A DNA stretch of 64,000 bases from Rhizobium sp. 2MFCol3.1 (GTDB taxonomy: Bacteria; Pseudomonadota; Alphaproteobacteria; Rhizobiales; Rhizobiaceae). The translations under genes were made by a program, and so were the position numbers. The notes beneath the pieces were generated by a model, which was not told the DNA's origin, searched no databases, and was given only the letters and a program-made list of their open reading frames with translations. Positions 1-8,112 of this stretch are shown piece by piece (position 1 is the first letter of the stretch; every line of letters begins with the position of its first letter). The stretch lies in NCBI RefSeq assembly GCF_000377565.1, contig NZ_KB898366.1, positions 62,001 through 126,000 of the forward strand, read 5' to 3'.

Positions 1-721
1 TGCGCATCGGCTTGTCGTCCCAGGTGAGGTGGGGCGCGGAAGCGTCGGCGCCCGACGGCAGAAGCGGTACGATTGCCGGGTAATCGCCGCCGAACTCCGG
101 CGTTCCCCTGATTGCCGCATCATAGATCTCGGCAACGAGATCGCATTTGCGCATGCCGGGTTCGACGACCTCGACGATGCGCTTGTGCATCAGCTCGACG
201 ATCTTGCCCGCCTTGCGCATATAGTCGAGTTCGGTCGGGCTCTTGACGGCGCGCTGCCAGTTGACGAGGCCGGCTGCGTCCTTGAAGCGGGCGTTCGGCA
301 GGTTCCTCTGCAACGAGGCATAGGCTGCCGCCGAGAAATAGTAATTGTCCATCTCGACGCCGACGGTCAGCCCCGACCATTTGCGCTCGTCGATGATCTG
401 CGAGAGCAGATCCATCGGGTGTCGCTCGGTCGATTGCACATAGTGGTCCGGGTAGCCGATGATATTGTCATGATGCAGGTATGCGGTGCGCTTGGCGCCG
501 TTGGCATCCTGCTTGCGGCCATACCAGATCGGCTCCCCTGATGGCGGCACCAGAACGCATTGATGCACATAGAAGGACCAGCCATCGTAGCCGGAGAGCC
601 AGTGCATGTTGGACGGGTCGGTGACGACAAGCAGGTCGATCCCGGCCTTTTCCATGGCATGACGGGTCTTGGACAGACGCTCGGCATACTCCTCACGCGT
701 AAAGTTCAGCGTCACGCTCAC
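1..721 (-). CDS. doeA: Ectoine hydrolase DoeA/EutD, 5' part (runs off left edge)
   Basis: This is the first 240 codons of an M24-family (creatinase/aminopeptidase P fold) enzyme; the rest lies beyond the window edge. The visible part is the N-terminal creatinase-type domain (from MSVTLNFTREEYAERLSKTR to the stretch around GGDYPAIVPLLPSG). In the known pathway DoeA/EutD opens the ectoine ring to N-acetyl-diaminobutyrate in the cytoplasm. The start is GTG, and it overlaps the stop codon of eutC in the junction GTGA, so the two are translationally coupled. The assignment rests on the sequence plus the eutB-eutC-enuR neighbourhood. The metal-binding C-terminal half cannot be inspected here. Confidence 0.88.
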   Translation of the reverse strand, partial: MSVTLNFTREEYAERLSKTRHAMEKAGIDLLVVTDPSNMHWLSGYDGWSFYVHQCVLVPPSGEPIWYGRKQDANGAKRTAYLHHDNIIGYPDHYVQSTERHPMDLLSQIIDERKWSGLTVGVEMDNYYFSAAAYASLQRNLPNARFKDAAGLVNWQRAVKSPTELDYMRKAGKIVELMHKRIVEVVEPGMRKCDLVAEIYDAAIRGTPEFGGDYPAIVPLLPSGADASAPHLTWDDKPMR

Positions 722-1731
722 GCGGCATCTCCCATTTCTCTTTTGTTTTCGATTGTCTGACCTCTGCCTGCCGCTGTCGCGCGGCTGACGGCCAGATTGG
801 CGATCGCGGTGTCCTGCACACCGGTCCCGGTCAGGTCGGCAAAGGTTATGTCCCCGGCGCTGACGCGGCCCTTCGCTGTGCCGGCGATGACCGCACCAAG
901 CTCGGCAAATTGCTGCTCCGGCGTCGCCGAACCCGCTTTGATGGCGTGGTGCAGTTCGCCAAGGATGCGGGTCTGTGACAGGCGGTCGGCAATGTAGGTG
1001 GCCCGGGCGAAGACGGCGGGATCAATCTCGTTCTTGTGTTCGGAATCCGAACCCATCGCCGTCAAATGCTGGCCGGGTTCCAGCCAATCGGCCATCAGGA
1101 TGGGCTCTTCGGCCGGTGTGGTGGTGACGACGATGTCGCTGCCGCGCATCGCCTCGCGCGGATCGGAGAAGGCGGTAAAGTCGATGCCGAATTGCCGCGC
1201 GCATTCGGCCGCGAGCTTTTCCGCCTTTGCATGATCGCGCGCCCAGATGCGTGCCGATTTGATCGGGCGCACCAGCGTCAGTGCCGAGAGCTGCAGCTGC
1301 GCCTGCATGCCGGCACCGAAGATCGTGGCGACCGACGCCTCTTTGCGCGACAGATGCCGGGCGGCGACCGCACCGGCTGCGGCGGTGCGCACGTCGGTCA
1401 GATAGCCGTTGTCGAGAAGCAGGGCTTCGACCAGGCCCGTTTTGGCGCTGAACAGGATCATCAACCCGTTGAGGCTGGGCAGGCCGAGCTTCGGATTGTC
1501 GAAGAAGCCGGGACTGACCTTGATCGCGAAGCCATCGAAACCCGGCACATAGGCCGTCTTGACGTCGACTTCACCGCGGAATTCGGGAATGTCGAGCCGC
1601 AGGATCGGCGGCATCGCCACCGGCTGCGTCGCAAGCGCCAGGAAGGCCTGCTCGACGCAGTCGACAGCCGAGATATCAAGGCTGACGACGGCGCGCAGGT
1701 CCCTTTCCGTCAGGATGCGAATGCGGCTCAT
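718..1731 (-). CDS. eutC: Ectoine utilization protein EutC (ornithine cyclodeaminase/alanine dehydrogenase-like)
   Basis: A 337-residue NAD(P)-dependent enzyme of the ornithine cyclodeaminase/mu-crystallin family. The Rossmann segment with ATIFGAGMQAQLQL lies near residue 140, and the family's DVRTAAAGAVAARHLS stretch comes just before it. In rhizobial and marine ectoine clusters this protein is EutC, assigned with EutB to the hydroxyectoine branch, where the hydroxylated diaminobutyrate is turned into aspartate. The gene overlaps eutB upstream (4 nt) and doeA downstream, so eutB-eutC-doeA form one operon. The name comes from family plus context; the exact step is known from the literature only in outline. 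Confidence 0.87.
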   Translation of the reverse strand: MSRIRILTERDLRAVVSLDISAVDCVEQAFLALATQPVAMPPILRLDIPEFRGEVDVKTAYVPGFDGFAIKVSPGFFDNPKLGLPSLNGLMILFSAKTGLVEALLLDNGYLTDVRTAAAGAVAARHLSRKEASVATIFGAGMQAQLQLSALTLVRPIKSARIWARDHAKAEKLAAECARQFGIDFTAFSDPREAMRGSDIVVTTTPAEEPILMADWLEPGQHLTAMGSDSEHKNEIDPAVFARATYIADRLSQTRILGELHHAIKAGSATPEQQFAELGAVIAGTAKGRVSAGDITFADLTGTGVQDTAIANLAVSRATAAGRGQTIENKREMGDAA

Positions 1732-2741
1732 GCAGCACCTCCCTCGATGATATTCCGGTGAACCCTGGCGTCGATATTGCCGCCCGAGAGGATCACGGCT
1801 GTGGGGCCAGTGAGTTCGACTTTGCCGGCAAGAATAGCGGCAATGCCGACCGCTCCGGCGCCCTCGACGATCTCGCCTTCTTCATGCGAGGCATGGCGGA
1901 TTCCCGCGGCGATCTCGTCTTCGGTCAGCAGGACGATCTCGTCGAGCAGATTGCGGCAGAGCGGGAAGGTCACCCGGTTCGAAAGGCCGATGCCGCCGCC
2001 AAGCGAATCCGCCAGCGTCTCCTCTTCGCGCACCGCGACGGGCCTGCCGGCGGCAATCGATGCATGCATGGCGGCGCCACGCTCCATCGAGATGCCGACG
2101 ATCCGCGCCTGCGGCCTCAGCGCCTTGACCGCGACAGCGATGCCGCCCGCCAATCCGCCACCAGACAGGGGGATGAGAACGGTCGCGAGATCGGGCAGAT
2201 CCTCGACGATTTCGAGGCCGATCGTGCCCTGACCGGCAACGACGTCAGCGTGATCGAACGGCGGGATCGGCGTCAGGCCGCGGCTTTCGACAAGCCGCTC
2301 GACCTCATCCTGCGCATCATCCTGCGACACGCCGACGATGCGGATTTCGGCGCCGAGCGCCCTGATGGCCTCGACCTTGTTGGCCGGTACCATCGATGAC
2401 ATGCAGATCGTTGCGGGGATACCGAGCGCGCGTGCCGCATAGGCGACGGCGCGGCCGTGATTGCCGGTCGAGGCGGTGGCAAGGCCGTGCTCGCGGGCCG
2501 CACGGTCGAGCGCGAGAATGGCATTCGTCGCGCCGCGCAGCTTAAAGGCGCCGGTCGGCTGGTGGGTCTCGAGCTTCAGATGAATGGGTTGACGAGCCCG
2601 CTTGGAAAGCGAAGCGGAGTGAACGAGTGGCGTGCGTGTCACACGACCACGGATGCGATCGGCAGCGCGCTCGATATCAGCCAGACTGACTGGCGGCATC
2701 TCGTTTTCTATTGATCTCGGCTCGCTCTTCATGATTGTCAT
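1728..2741 (-). CDS. eutB: Hydroxyectoine utilization dehydratase EutB (threonine dehydratase-like)
   Basis: A 337-residue fold-type II PLP enzyme of the serine/threonine dehydratase family. The PLP-lysine motif is TGAFKLRGA near residue 63, the phosphate-binding glycine loop is LSGGGLAGG near residue 192, and STGNHG is typical of the substrate Asn loop. EutB acts in hydroxyectoine catabolism as the deaminating lyase of the hydroxy-diaminobutyrate branch. It sits between enuR and eutC and overlaps eutC by 4 nt. No clear ribosome binding site precedes the first ATG (2741); ATGs at 2732 or 2702 are alternatives. There is no eutA between enuR and eutB, unlike the eutABCDE order in Sinorhizobium meliloti. 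Confidence 0.88.
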   Translation of the reverse strand: MTIMKSEPRSIENEMPPVSLADIERAADRIRGRVTRTPLVHSASLSKRARQPIHLKLETHQPTGAFKLRGATNAILALDRAAREHGLATASTGNHGRAVAYAARALGIPATICMSSMVPANKVEAIRALGAEIRIVGVSQDDAQDEVERLVESRGLTPIPPFDHADVVAGQGTIGLEIVEDLPDLATVLIPLSGGGLAGGIAVAVKALRPQARIVGISMERGAAMHASIAAGRPVAVREEETLADSLGGGIGLSNRVTFPLCRNLLDEIVLLTEDEIAAGIRHASHEEGEIVEGAGAVGIAAILAGKVELTGPTAVILSGGNIDARVHRNIIEGGAA

Positions 2742-2810
2742 GTTGGGAGCGAAGTAAAATCATGTCAATTATTATATTGTAATGATTCAATGATTGCCCT
2801 GAACCGGACA

Positions 2811-4259
2811 TCAGCCGATGGAGCCGACGTCATAGACGGGCGGCAGCTGCTCGAAGGCTTGGCGCACTGTTGTCAGCGCTTTCCGAAGTGTCGGTTGGCT
2901 CACCCGACCGCCAAGGCAGATCCGGATGCCGCCGCCGTGGCCGGGTCCCGCAATGAATGGCTCCGACGGCGTGACGGCGACATTCTGGTTGGCAAGCGAG
3001 CGCACCAGGCCATCTTCCGTCCAGTGATGCGGCACCTTCAACCATGCGCAGAGCGACAACGGGTGGCTGGAGGCGAAATGGCTGCCGAGGATCTCGGCGG
3101 CGATGCCTTGGCGCGCGCGCGCTTCCTCGCGCTGTATCGCCAGCAATTCCTGCGCCGTCCCGTTCTCGACCCAGCGCGTGGCGATCTCGGCGGTCAGATA
3201 GGTGCCGCTCCAGCTCGATACCCGCAGGATGGAAGCCGCGCGGATCGAATAGGCGGGCGGAACGACGAGGTAGCCGACCCGCAGGCCAGTGAGCACCGTC
3301 TTGGTGAAGCTTGTAGCGAAGAAGCCGAGATCGGGCAGCATCTCAGTGATCGAGGGCAGGTCCTCCTCGATCATCGGTCTGTAAACCTCATCCTCGATGA
3401 CGAAGATGCCGTAACGCTGTGCAATCTCGGCAATCGCGCGCCTCCGCTCTGCACCGGCAACGTGGCTGGTCGGGTTGTTGAGCGTCGGAATGAGCACCAG
3501 CGCCCTGACACTGCCCAAGGCGCAAGCCGCTTCCAGCGCATCGGGCAAGATACCCTCAGCATCTGTCGGCAACCCCTTCAGGCTGAAGCCGAGGATGTTT
3601 GAGAGCCCGATGATGCCGTGATCCGTGAGGTTCTCGCACAGCACGACATCGCCGGAGCGGATGATGCAGCTCAGGGCGAGGAAGATGCTGTGTGCCGCCC
3701 CGTTGGTGACGAGGATGCGCTCGGCGCCGGCGCTGACGCCCATCGGCTGCAGCCAGAGCCGCGCCGTTTCGCGATGCCGGTCGAGCCCAGCGATCGGCCG
3801 GCAAGGGCGCATGAAGCTTGCGATATCGCTCTCGGCAAGCTCGCGAAAAATCTCGCGCGAAGCATCCTCGTGCGCATCGAGATAGACGGCGCGGATGATC
3901 GAGAGGTCGAGTATCTCGTTCTGGCTGTGGTCGAGCATCATCCGGCCCGCGCGGTCCGTCACGCGCGCCTTGACGAAGGTCCCGCGGCCGATCTCGCCAC
4001 TCAGATAGCCGAGCCTCTCCGCTTCCTTGTAGGAGAGGCTGACGGTCTGAACTGACAGGCCGAGTTCGCGCGCCAGATCGCGATGCGTCGGCATCCGGTC
4101 CATTGGTTTGAGAATGCCGGAATCGATATCGGCGATGATCCGCTCGGTCAGAGCCGCATGCTTCGTCTCGCCCTTCTGCTTCGCCACGCTCGTCCGCCAG
4201 ATAACCGGTTTTGTCGCGGGAGTCGGATCGGTAACGAAGGGATTGGCTTGGCGGCGCAT
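2811..4259 (-). CDS. enuR: MocR/GntR-type regulator EnuR of ectoine utilization
   Basis: A 482-residue chimeric regulator with an N-terminal GntR winged helix (about residues 30-105, with PTHRDLARELGLSVQTVS) joined to a class I aminotransferase-like domain. The PLP-binding lysine is in TSFTKT at about residue 320. Known EnuR proteins repress ectoine uptake and degradation genes and are released by pathway intermediates such as N-alpha-acetyl-diaminobutyrate or diaminobutyrate reacting with PLP. The gene lies directly upstream of eutB on the same strand (69 nt gap), a placement typical for enuR. The aminotransferase domain is probably a sensor, not an enzyme. Confidence 0.88.
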   Translation of the reverse strand: MRRQANPFVTDPTPATKPVIWRTSVAKQKGETKHAALTERIIADIDSGILKPMDRMPTHRDLARELGLSVQTVSLSYKEAERLGYLSGEIGRGTFVKARVTDRAGRMMLDHSQNEILDLSIIRAVYLDAHEDASREIFRELAESDIASFMRPCRPIAGLDRHRETARLWLQPMGVSAGAERILVTNGAAHSIFLALSCIIRSGDVVLCENLTDHGIIGLSNILGFSLKGLPTDAEGILPDALEAACALGSVRALVLIPTLNNPTSHVAGAERRRAIAEIAQRYGIFVIEDEVYRPMIEEDLPSITEMLPDLGFFATSFTKTVLTGLRVGYLVVPPAYSIRAASILRVSSWSGTYLTAEIATRWVENGTAQELLAIQREEARARQGIAAEILGSHFASSHPLSLCAWLKVPHHWTEDGLVRSLANQNVAVTPSEPFIAGPGHGGGIRICLGGRVSQPTLRKALTTVRQAFEQLPPVYDVGSIG

Positions 4260-4414
4260 GAATTGTCTCGTTTTTGAGGCGATAATTTCATGACATTATG
4301 CATGCTTCCTCTCAAAAGTTGAAGCCTTATGCATCGCGAGCCGCGATTGCCTCAGAAATAATCCAAAGACGCTGTTGCCAGGTGAGGTTTGTCTCGCCGG
4401 CAAACATGCTTTCC

Positions 4415-5818
4415 TCAGATCGTCTCGCCTGCCCGAACCAATTCGTCCATGACGGAGCGGACGGCGGATTCGGCGATGGCAACGATCTCATCGACTTCTT
4501 CTTTGGTCGTGACAAGCGGTGGTGCGAAACCCAAGATGTCGCCATGCGGCATGGCACGGGCGATAAGGCCGCGGCTGCGTGCGGCTTTGGAGATCCGGGC
4601 GCCGACAGTCAGGCCAGGCGCGAAACGTACCTTCTTTTCCCGGTCGGCCACAAATTCGATGGCCCCCATCAAGCCGACACCGCGGACTTCACCGACGATC
4701 GGAAGTTGAGCGAATTTGGCCTTTAGCTGCGCCTGGAAATAGGTGCCAACCGTGCGCGCATTGCCCGGTAGATCCTCTTTCTCGACGATGTCGAGAACGG
4801 CATTGGCCGCTGCTGCGCCAATAGGATGGCCGGAATAGGTGTAACCGTGCGAAAAAGCGCCGACGCGGTCGGCCGCTTCTTCCATCACCTTGTAGACCTT
4901 CTCGCCGACGATGGCCCCCGATAGCGGGAAGTAAGCCGAGGTGAGGCCTTTGGCGATGGTGATCAGGTCGGGTTCGATACCGTAGTGCTGCGATCCGAAC
5001 ATCGAGCCGGTCCGTCCAAAACCGGTGATGACTTCGTCGGCGATGAGCAGGATATCGTATTTTCGGAGGACTTTTTGCACGTCGTCCCAGTATCCTTGCG
5101 GCGGCGGGGTGATGCCGCCTGTGCCAAGCACGGGCTCGGCGATAAAGGCGCCGATCGTGTCGGGGTCTTCGCGCAGGATCAAGGCTTCGAGCTCATCGGC
5201 ACGGCGCTGGGAAAATTCGACTTCCGTCTCGCCGGCTTCCGCGCCCCAATAGTGATGCGGCACGCCGGTGTGGAGGATGCCAGCACGCGGTAGGTCCATG
5301 TGGTCATGGTAAAAACTCATGCCGGTCATTGAACCGGAAACCACGCTGCAACCGTGATAGCCGCGTTCGCGGGAGATGATCTTCTTCTTGTTCGGCTTGC
5401 CGCGCAGGTTGTTGTAGTACCAGACAAGCTTAGCCTGCGTTTCGTTGGCATCGGAGCCCGACATGCCGTAGAAAACCTTGCTCATCTTGCCCGGTGCCAT
5501 CTTCACCAGTCGATCGGAGAGGATCGCGAGCTCATCCGTCGTGTGAGCGGCGTAGGAATGGTAATAGGCGAGGCGATAGGCTTGGCGCGAGATGGCCTCG
5601 GCGACCTCGGTGCGGCCATAGCCGACATTGACGCAGTAGAGGCCGGCGAAACCGTCGATCAGCTGCGTGCCGTTGGCATCCTGGATGCGGATGCCCTTGC
5701 CGGTTTCGACGATCGTCGGATCGCCGAGCTTGCCGCTTGCGAAATCCTTGAGCTGCGTGAAGGGATGCAGGACCGAATTGCGGTCCATCGTGGCGATCTG
5801 GTTAACGTTGGTGGTCAT
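4415..5818 (-). CDS. doeD: Diaminobutyrate aminotransferase DoeD (class III)
   Basis: A 467-residue class III PLP aminotransferase. The catalytic lysine is in ITIAKGLTSAY at about residue 290, and the cofactor aspartate is in LLIADEVITGFGRTG. DoeD converts diaminobutyrate released from ectoine to aspartate semialdehyde, which DoeC then oxidises. An in-frame ATG at 5836 overlaps the doeC stop, but ATG 5818 has an AAAGGA sequence about 8 nt upstream, so 5818 was chosen. The gene is downstream of doeC in one operon, followed by about 155 nt before enuR. Many class III transaminases look alike; the function is fixed by context. Confidence 0.85.
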   Translation of the reverse strand: MTTNVNQIATMDRNSVLHPFTQLKDFASGKLGDPTIVETGKGIRIQDANGTQLIDGFAGLYCVNVGYGRTEVAEAISRQAYRLAYYHSYAAHTTDELAILSDRLVKMAPGKMSKVFYGMSGSDANETQAKLVWYYNNLRGKPNKKKIISRERGYHGCSVVSGSMTGMSFYHDHMDLPRAGILHTGVPHHYWGAEAGETEVEFSQRRADELEALILREDPDTIGAFIAEPVLGTGGITPPPQGYWDDVQKVLRKYDILLIADEVITGFGRTGSMFGSQHYGIEPDLITIAKGLTSAYFPLSGAIVGEKVYKVMEEAADRVGAFSHGYTYSGHPIGAAAANAVLDIVEKEDLPGNARTVGTYFQAQLKAKFAQLPIVGEVRGVGLMGAIEFVADREKKVRFAPGLTVGARISKAARSRGLIARAMPHGDILGFAPPLVTTKEEVDEIVAIAESAVRSVMDELVRAGETI

Positions 5819-5832
5819 ATCAACGGGTCCTT

Positions 5833-7311
5833 TCATGCAGCGAGATTGCCGAAGCAGACATATTTTGCTTCGAGATATTCCAGGAGGCCGTGGCGCGAGC
5901 CTTCGCGACCAAGGCCGGATTGCTTCCAGCCACCGAAGGGTATCGGGGCGCCGGTGAATTTCGGCGTGTTGACGGCAATCATGCCGTATTCAAGTCGATC
6001 GGTGAGGCGCATCGCCCGGCCAAGATCGTTGGTGTAGAGATAGGCTGCCAGCCCCATTTCGGTGGCATTGGCACGGGAGAGTACCTCCTGCTCGTCATCG
6101 AACGGCAGTATGGCTGCGACCGGGCCGAAGGTCTCTTCGCGGGCAATCAGCATGTCGTCGGTGACGTCGGCAAGCACGGTTGGCATTATGAAATTGCCAC
6201 CGAGTGGGCTGTCCTGCCCGCCGCACACGAGACGTGCACCGGCCGAAAGCGCCTGGGCGATCTGCTGACGGCATTTCTCCGCAACAGTCGGCCGCGTCAT
6301 CGGCCCGATCTCGGTGGCGGGTTCAAGACCGTGGCCGACCGTAAGCTCTCGGGTCGCCTTCGCAAAGGCATCCACGAACCGATCGTAGTTGCCGCGCTGG
6401 ACGTAAATCCTGTTGGCGGCGAGGCAATCCTGTCCCGACGTGGCGAATTTGGCGCCGATACAGCCCTTTACGGCTTTGGAAAATTCGGCGTCGTCAAACA
6501 GGATGAAAGGTGCATGGCCGCCAAGTTCCAACGAGGCTTTCTTCACGGTGGCCGACGACTGGCTGAGCAGGATGCGCCCGACTTCCGTCGAGCCGGTGAA
6601 GGAAAAGGCCCGCACATCCGTGTGCTCCAGCAGGCGGCGGGCAAGCTGCGCGGCTTCGCCTGTGATAACCTGGAAGACGCCGGCCGGCATTCCGGCCTCT
6701 TGGGCAAGTTTTGCCAAGGCAAGCGCTGAAAGCGGCGTTTCAGGGGCAGGCTTGACGATCATGGTGCAGCCAGCCGCCAGCGCAGCGCCGGCCTTGCGCG
6801 TGATCATGGCGCAGGGAAAGTTCCATGGTGTGATCGCCACGGTAACGCCAAGCGGCTGCATCTGGACCGAAAGCCGGCTGCCTGGCAGGTGGCTCGGAAA
6901 CGTTTCGCCATAGGCACGCTCGGCTTCGCCGGCAAACCATTCGAGGAAATTCGCGGCATAGGAAATTTCGCCGAGCGATTCTGCCAGCGGCTTGCCCTGT
7001 TCGGCCGTCATGATGATGGCGAGATCCTGGGCATTGTCGCGCATCAGCCCTGCCCATTTGAGCAGGATCCGACCGCGTTCCACGGGAAGCTTGTCACGCC
7101 AGTCAAGAAAAGCGTCTCTCGCGGCGTCGACGGCAGCATCGGCATCCTCAAGAGAGCAGGCCGCGACATCTGCGAACTGTTCACCGGTTGCCGGATCAAT
7201 GACGCCCAGGGTCTCTGCGCGCGCAGCCCATGTGCCGTTCAGAAAGGCCCGGCGCTCGATCAGATCGGGTCGTTTCAGGTTTTTCAGCGCGCTGTTGGCA
7301 AGGCCTTTCAT
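5833..7311 (-). CDS. doeC: Semialdehyde dehydrogenase DoeC (ALDH family)
   Basis: A 492-residue NAD(P)-dependent aldehyde dehydrogenase close to succinate-semialdehyde dehydrogenases. The general base glutamate is in SLELGGHAP and the catalytic cysteine in SGQDCLAAN at about residue 296; the cofactor motif FTGSTEVG is intact. In ectoine degradation DoeC oxidises aspartate semialdehyde to aspartate. A TTG at 7323 extends the frame, but ATG 7311 follows GGAG at good spacing. It heads the doeC-doeD transcript and diverges from the regulator doeX. By sequence alone it could be a general GabD-type enzyme; the partner genes favour DoeC. Confidence 0.85.
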   Translation of the reverse strand: MKGLANSALKNLKRPDLIERRAFLNGTWAARAETLGVIDPATGEQFADVAACSLEDADAAVDAARDAFLDWRDKLPVERGRILLKWAGLMRDNAQDLAIIMTAEQGKPLAESLGEISYAANFLEWFAGEAERAYGETFPSHLPGSRLSVQMQPLGVTVAITPWNFPCAMITRKAGAALAAGCTMIVKPAPETPLSALALAKLAQEAGMPAGVFQVITGEAAQLARRLLEHTDVRAFSFTGSTEVGRILLSQSSATVKKASLELGGHAPFILFDDAEFSKAVKGCIGAKFATSGQDCLAANRIYVQRGNYDRFVDAFAKATRELTVGHGLEPATEIGPMTRPTVAEKCRQQIAQALSAGARLVCGGQDSPLGGNFIMPTVLADVTDDMLIAREETFGPVAAILPFDDEQEVLSRANATEMGLAAYLYTNDLGRAMRLTDRLEYGMIAVNTPKFTGAPIPFGGWKQSGLGREGSRHGLLEYLEAKYVCFGNLAA

Positions 7312-7365
7312 GCGAAGCTCCAATAAGGGTTTACAAAGAGACTAACCTCCCGCCATGATCGACTG

Positions 7366-7432
7366 CCTGCATTGATGTCAGTCCTGATGCAGGAATTGTG
7401 CTTAGATTCGATACTGATCGCAGGATTTCTGC
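7366..7432. promoter_or_regulatory. Candidate DoeX operator region between doeC and doeX
   Basis: The divergent gap holds two inverted repeats. One has 7-bp arms CCTGCAT (7366-7372) and ATGCAGG (7387-7393) with a 14-nt spacer. The other is GCAG-GATTT-CTGC (7420-7432), directly abutting the doeX start codon. TGCAGGA-like elements occur in both. Lrp-family proteins commonly bind repeated degenerate palindromes in such gaps, so autoregulation by DoeX and control of doeC is a reasonable inference. Confidence 0.45.
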
Positions 7433-7900
7433 ATGGCCACACTTGATCGCGCCGACAGGGCACTTCTCGATGCCGTCCAAAAGAACAATCGCATGACCTC
7501 GGAAGAGTTGGCGCAGATCGTCAATCTCTCGCCGACGGCCTGTCAGCGCCGGCTGAAGCGATTGCGTGAGGAAGGGGTGATCGAAGCGGACGTATCGATC
7601 GTCTCACCCAAGGCGGTCGGTCGCGGGATTACGATGATCGTCCTTGTCTCGCTTGAGCGCGAAAGGGCCGATATCGTCGATCGATTCAAGGCGGCGATCC
7701 GCGCCACCCGAGAAGTGATGATCGGCTATTATGTGACGGGCGATGCCGATTTCATCTTGGTGATTACGGCGAAGGACATGGAGGACTACGAGGCCTTCAC
7801 GCGTAGGTTCTTCTATGAGAACCACGATATCAAAGGGTTCAAGACTATGGTGGTGATGGATCGTGTGAAAGCTGGCTTTGCGTTCCCGATAGACGAGTGA
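7433..7900 (+). CDS. doeX: Lrp/AsnC-type regulator DoeX
   Basis: A 155-residue Lrp/AsnC protein. The N-terminal winged helix spans residues 1-55 (DRALLDAVQKNNRMTSEELA and NLSPTACQRRLKRL), followed by the RAM ligand-binding domain (residues about 65-145, with GYYVTGDADFILVITAKDM). DoeX is the Lrp-type regulator that accompanies doeC/doeD in ectoine degraders, alongside EnuR. The start has AGGA about 8 nt upstream, inside a palindrome. The downstream 210 nt up to the convergent RuBisCO-like gene holds no recognisable gene. Confidence 0.85.
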   Translation: MATLDRADRALLDAVQKNNRMTSEELAQIVNLSPTACQRRLKRLREEGVIEADVSIVSPKAVGRGITMIVLVSLERERADIVDRFKAAIRATREVMIGYYVTGDADFILVITAKDMEDYEAFTRRFFYENHDIKGFKTMVVMDRVKAGFAFPIDE

Positions 7901-8112
7901 TCGGTATCGACACGCATGATTTGCGTTGGGGCCGAGATAGTTACCGCCTTAGAAGCTCTATCTGTTCTGAGTCTATTGCGTTCTGGAAGCGATCCGCTGG
8001 TTCGTTTCCTGTCAAGCCGAACCAACGAGTGCATTCCACTTTGCCGATTGATCGTTTCAAGCAAGGCCCCTCATTCTCGATTCGCATCATCAAAAGCCGG
8101 GACTGATCGTTG

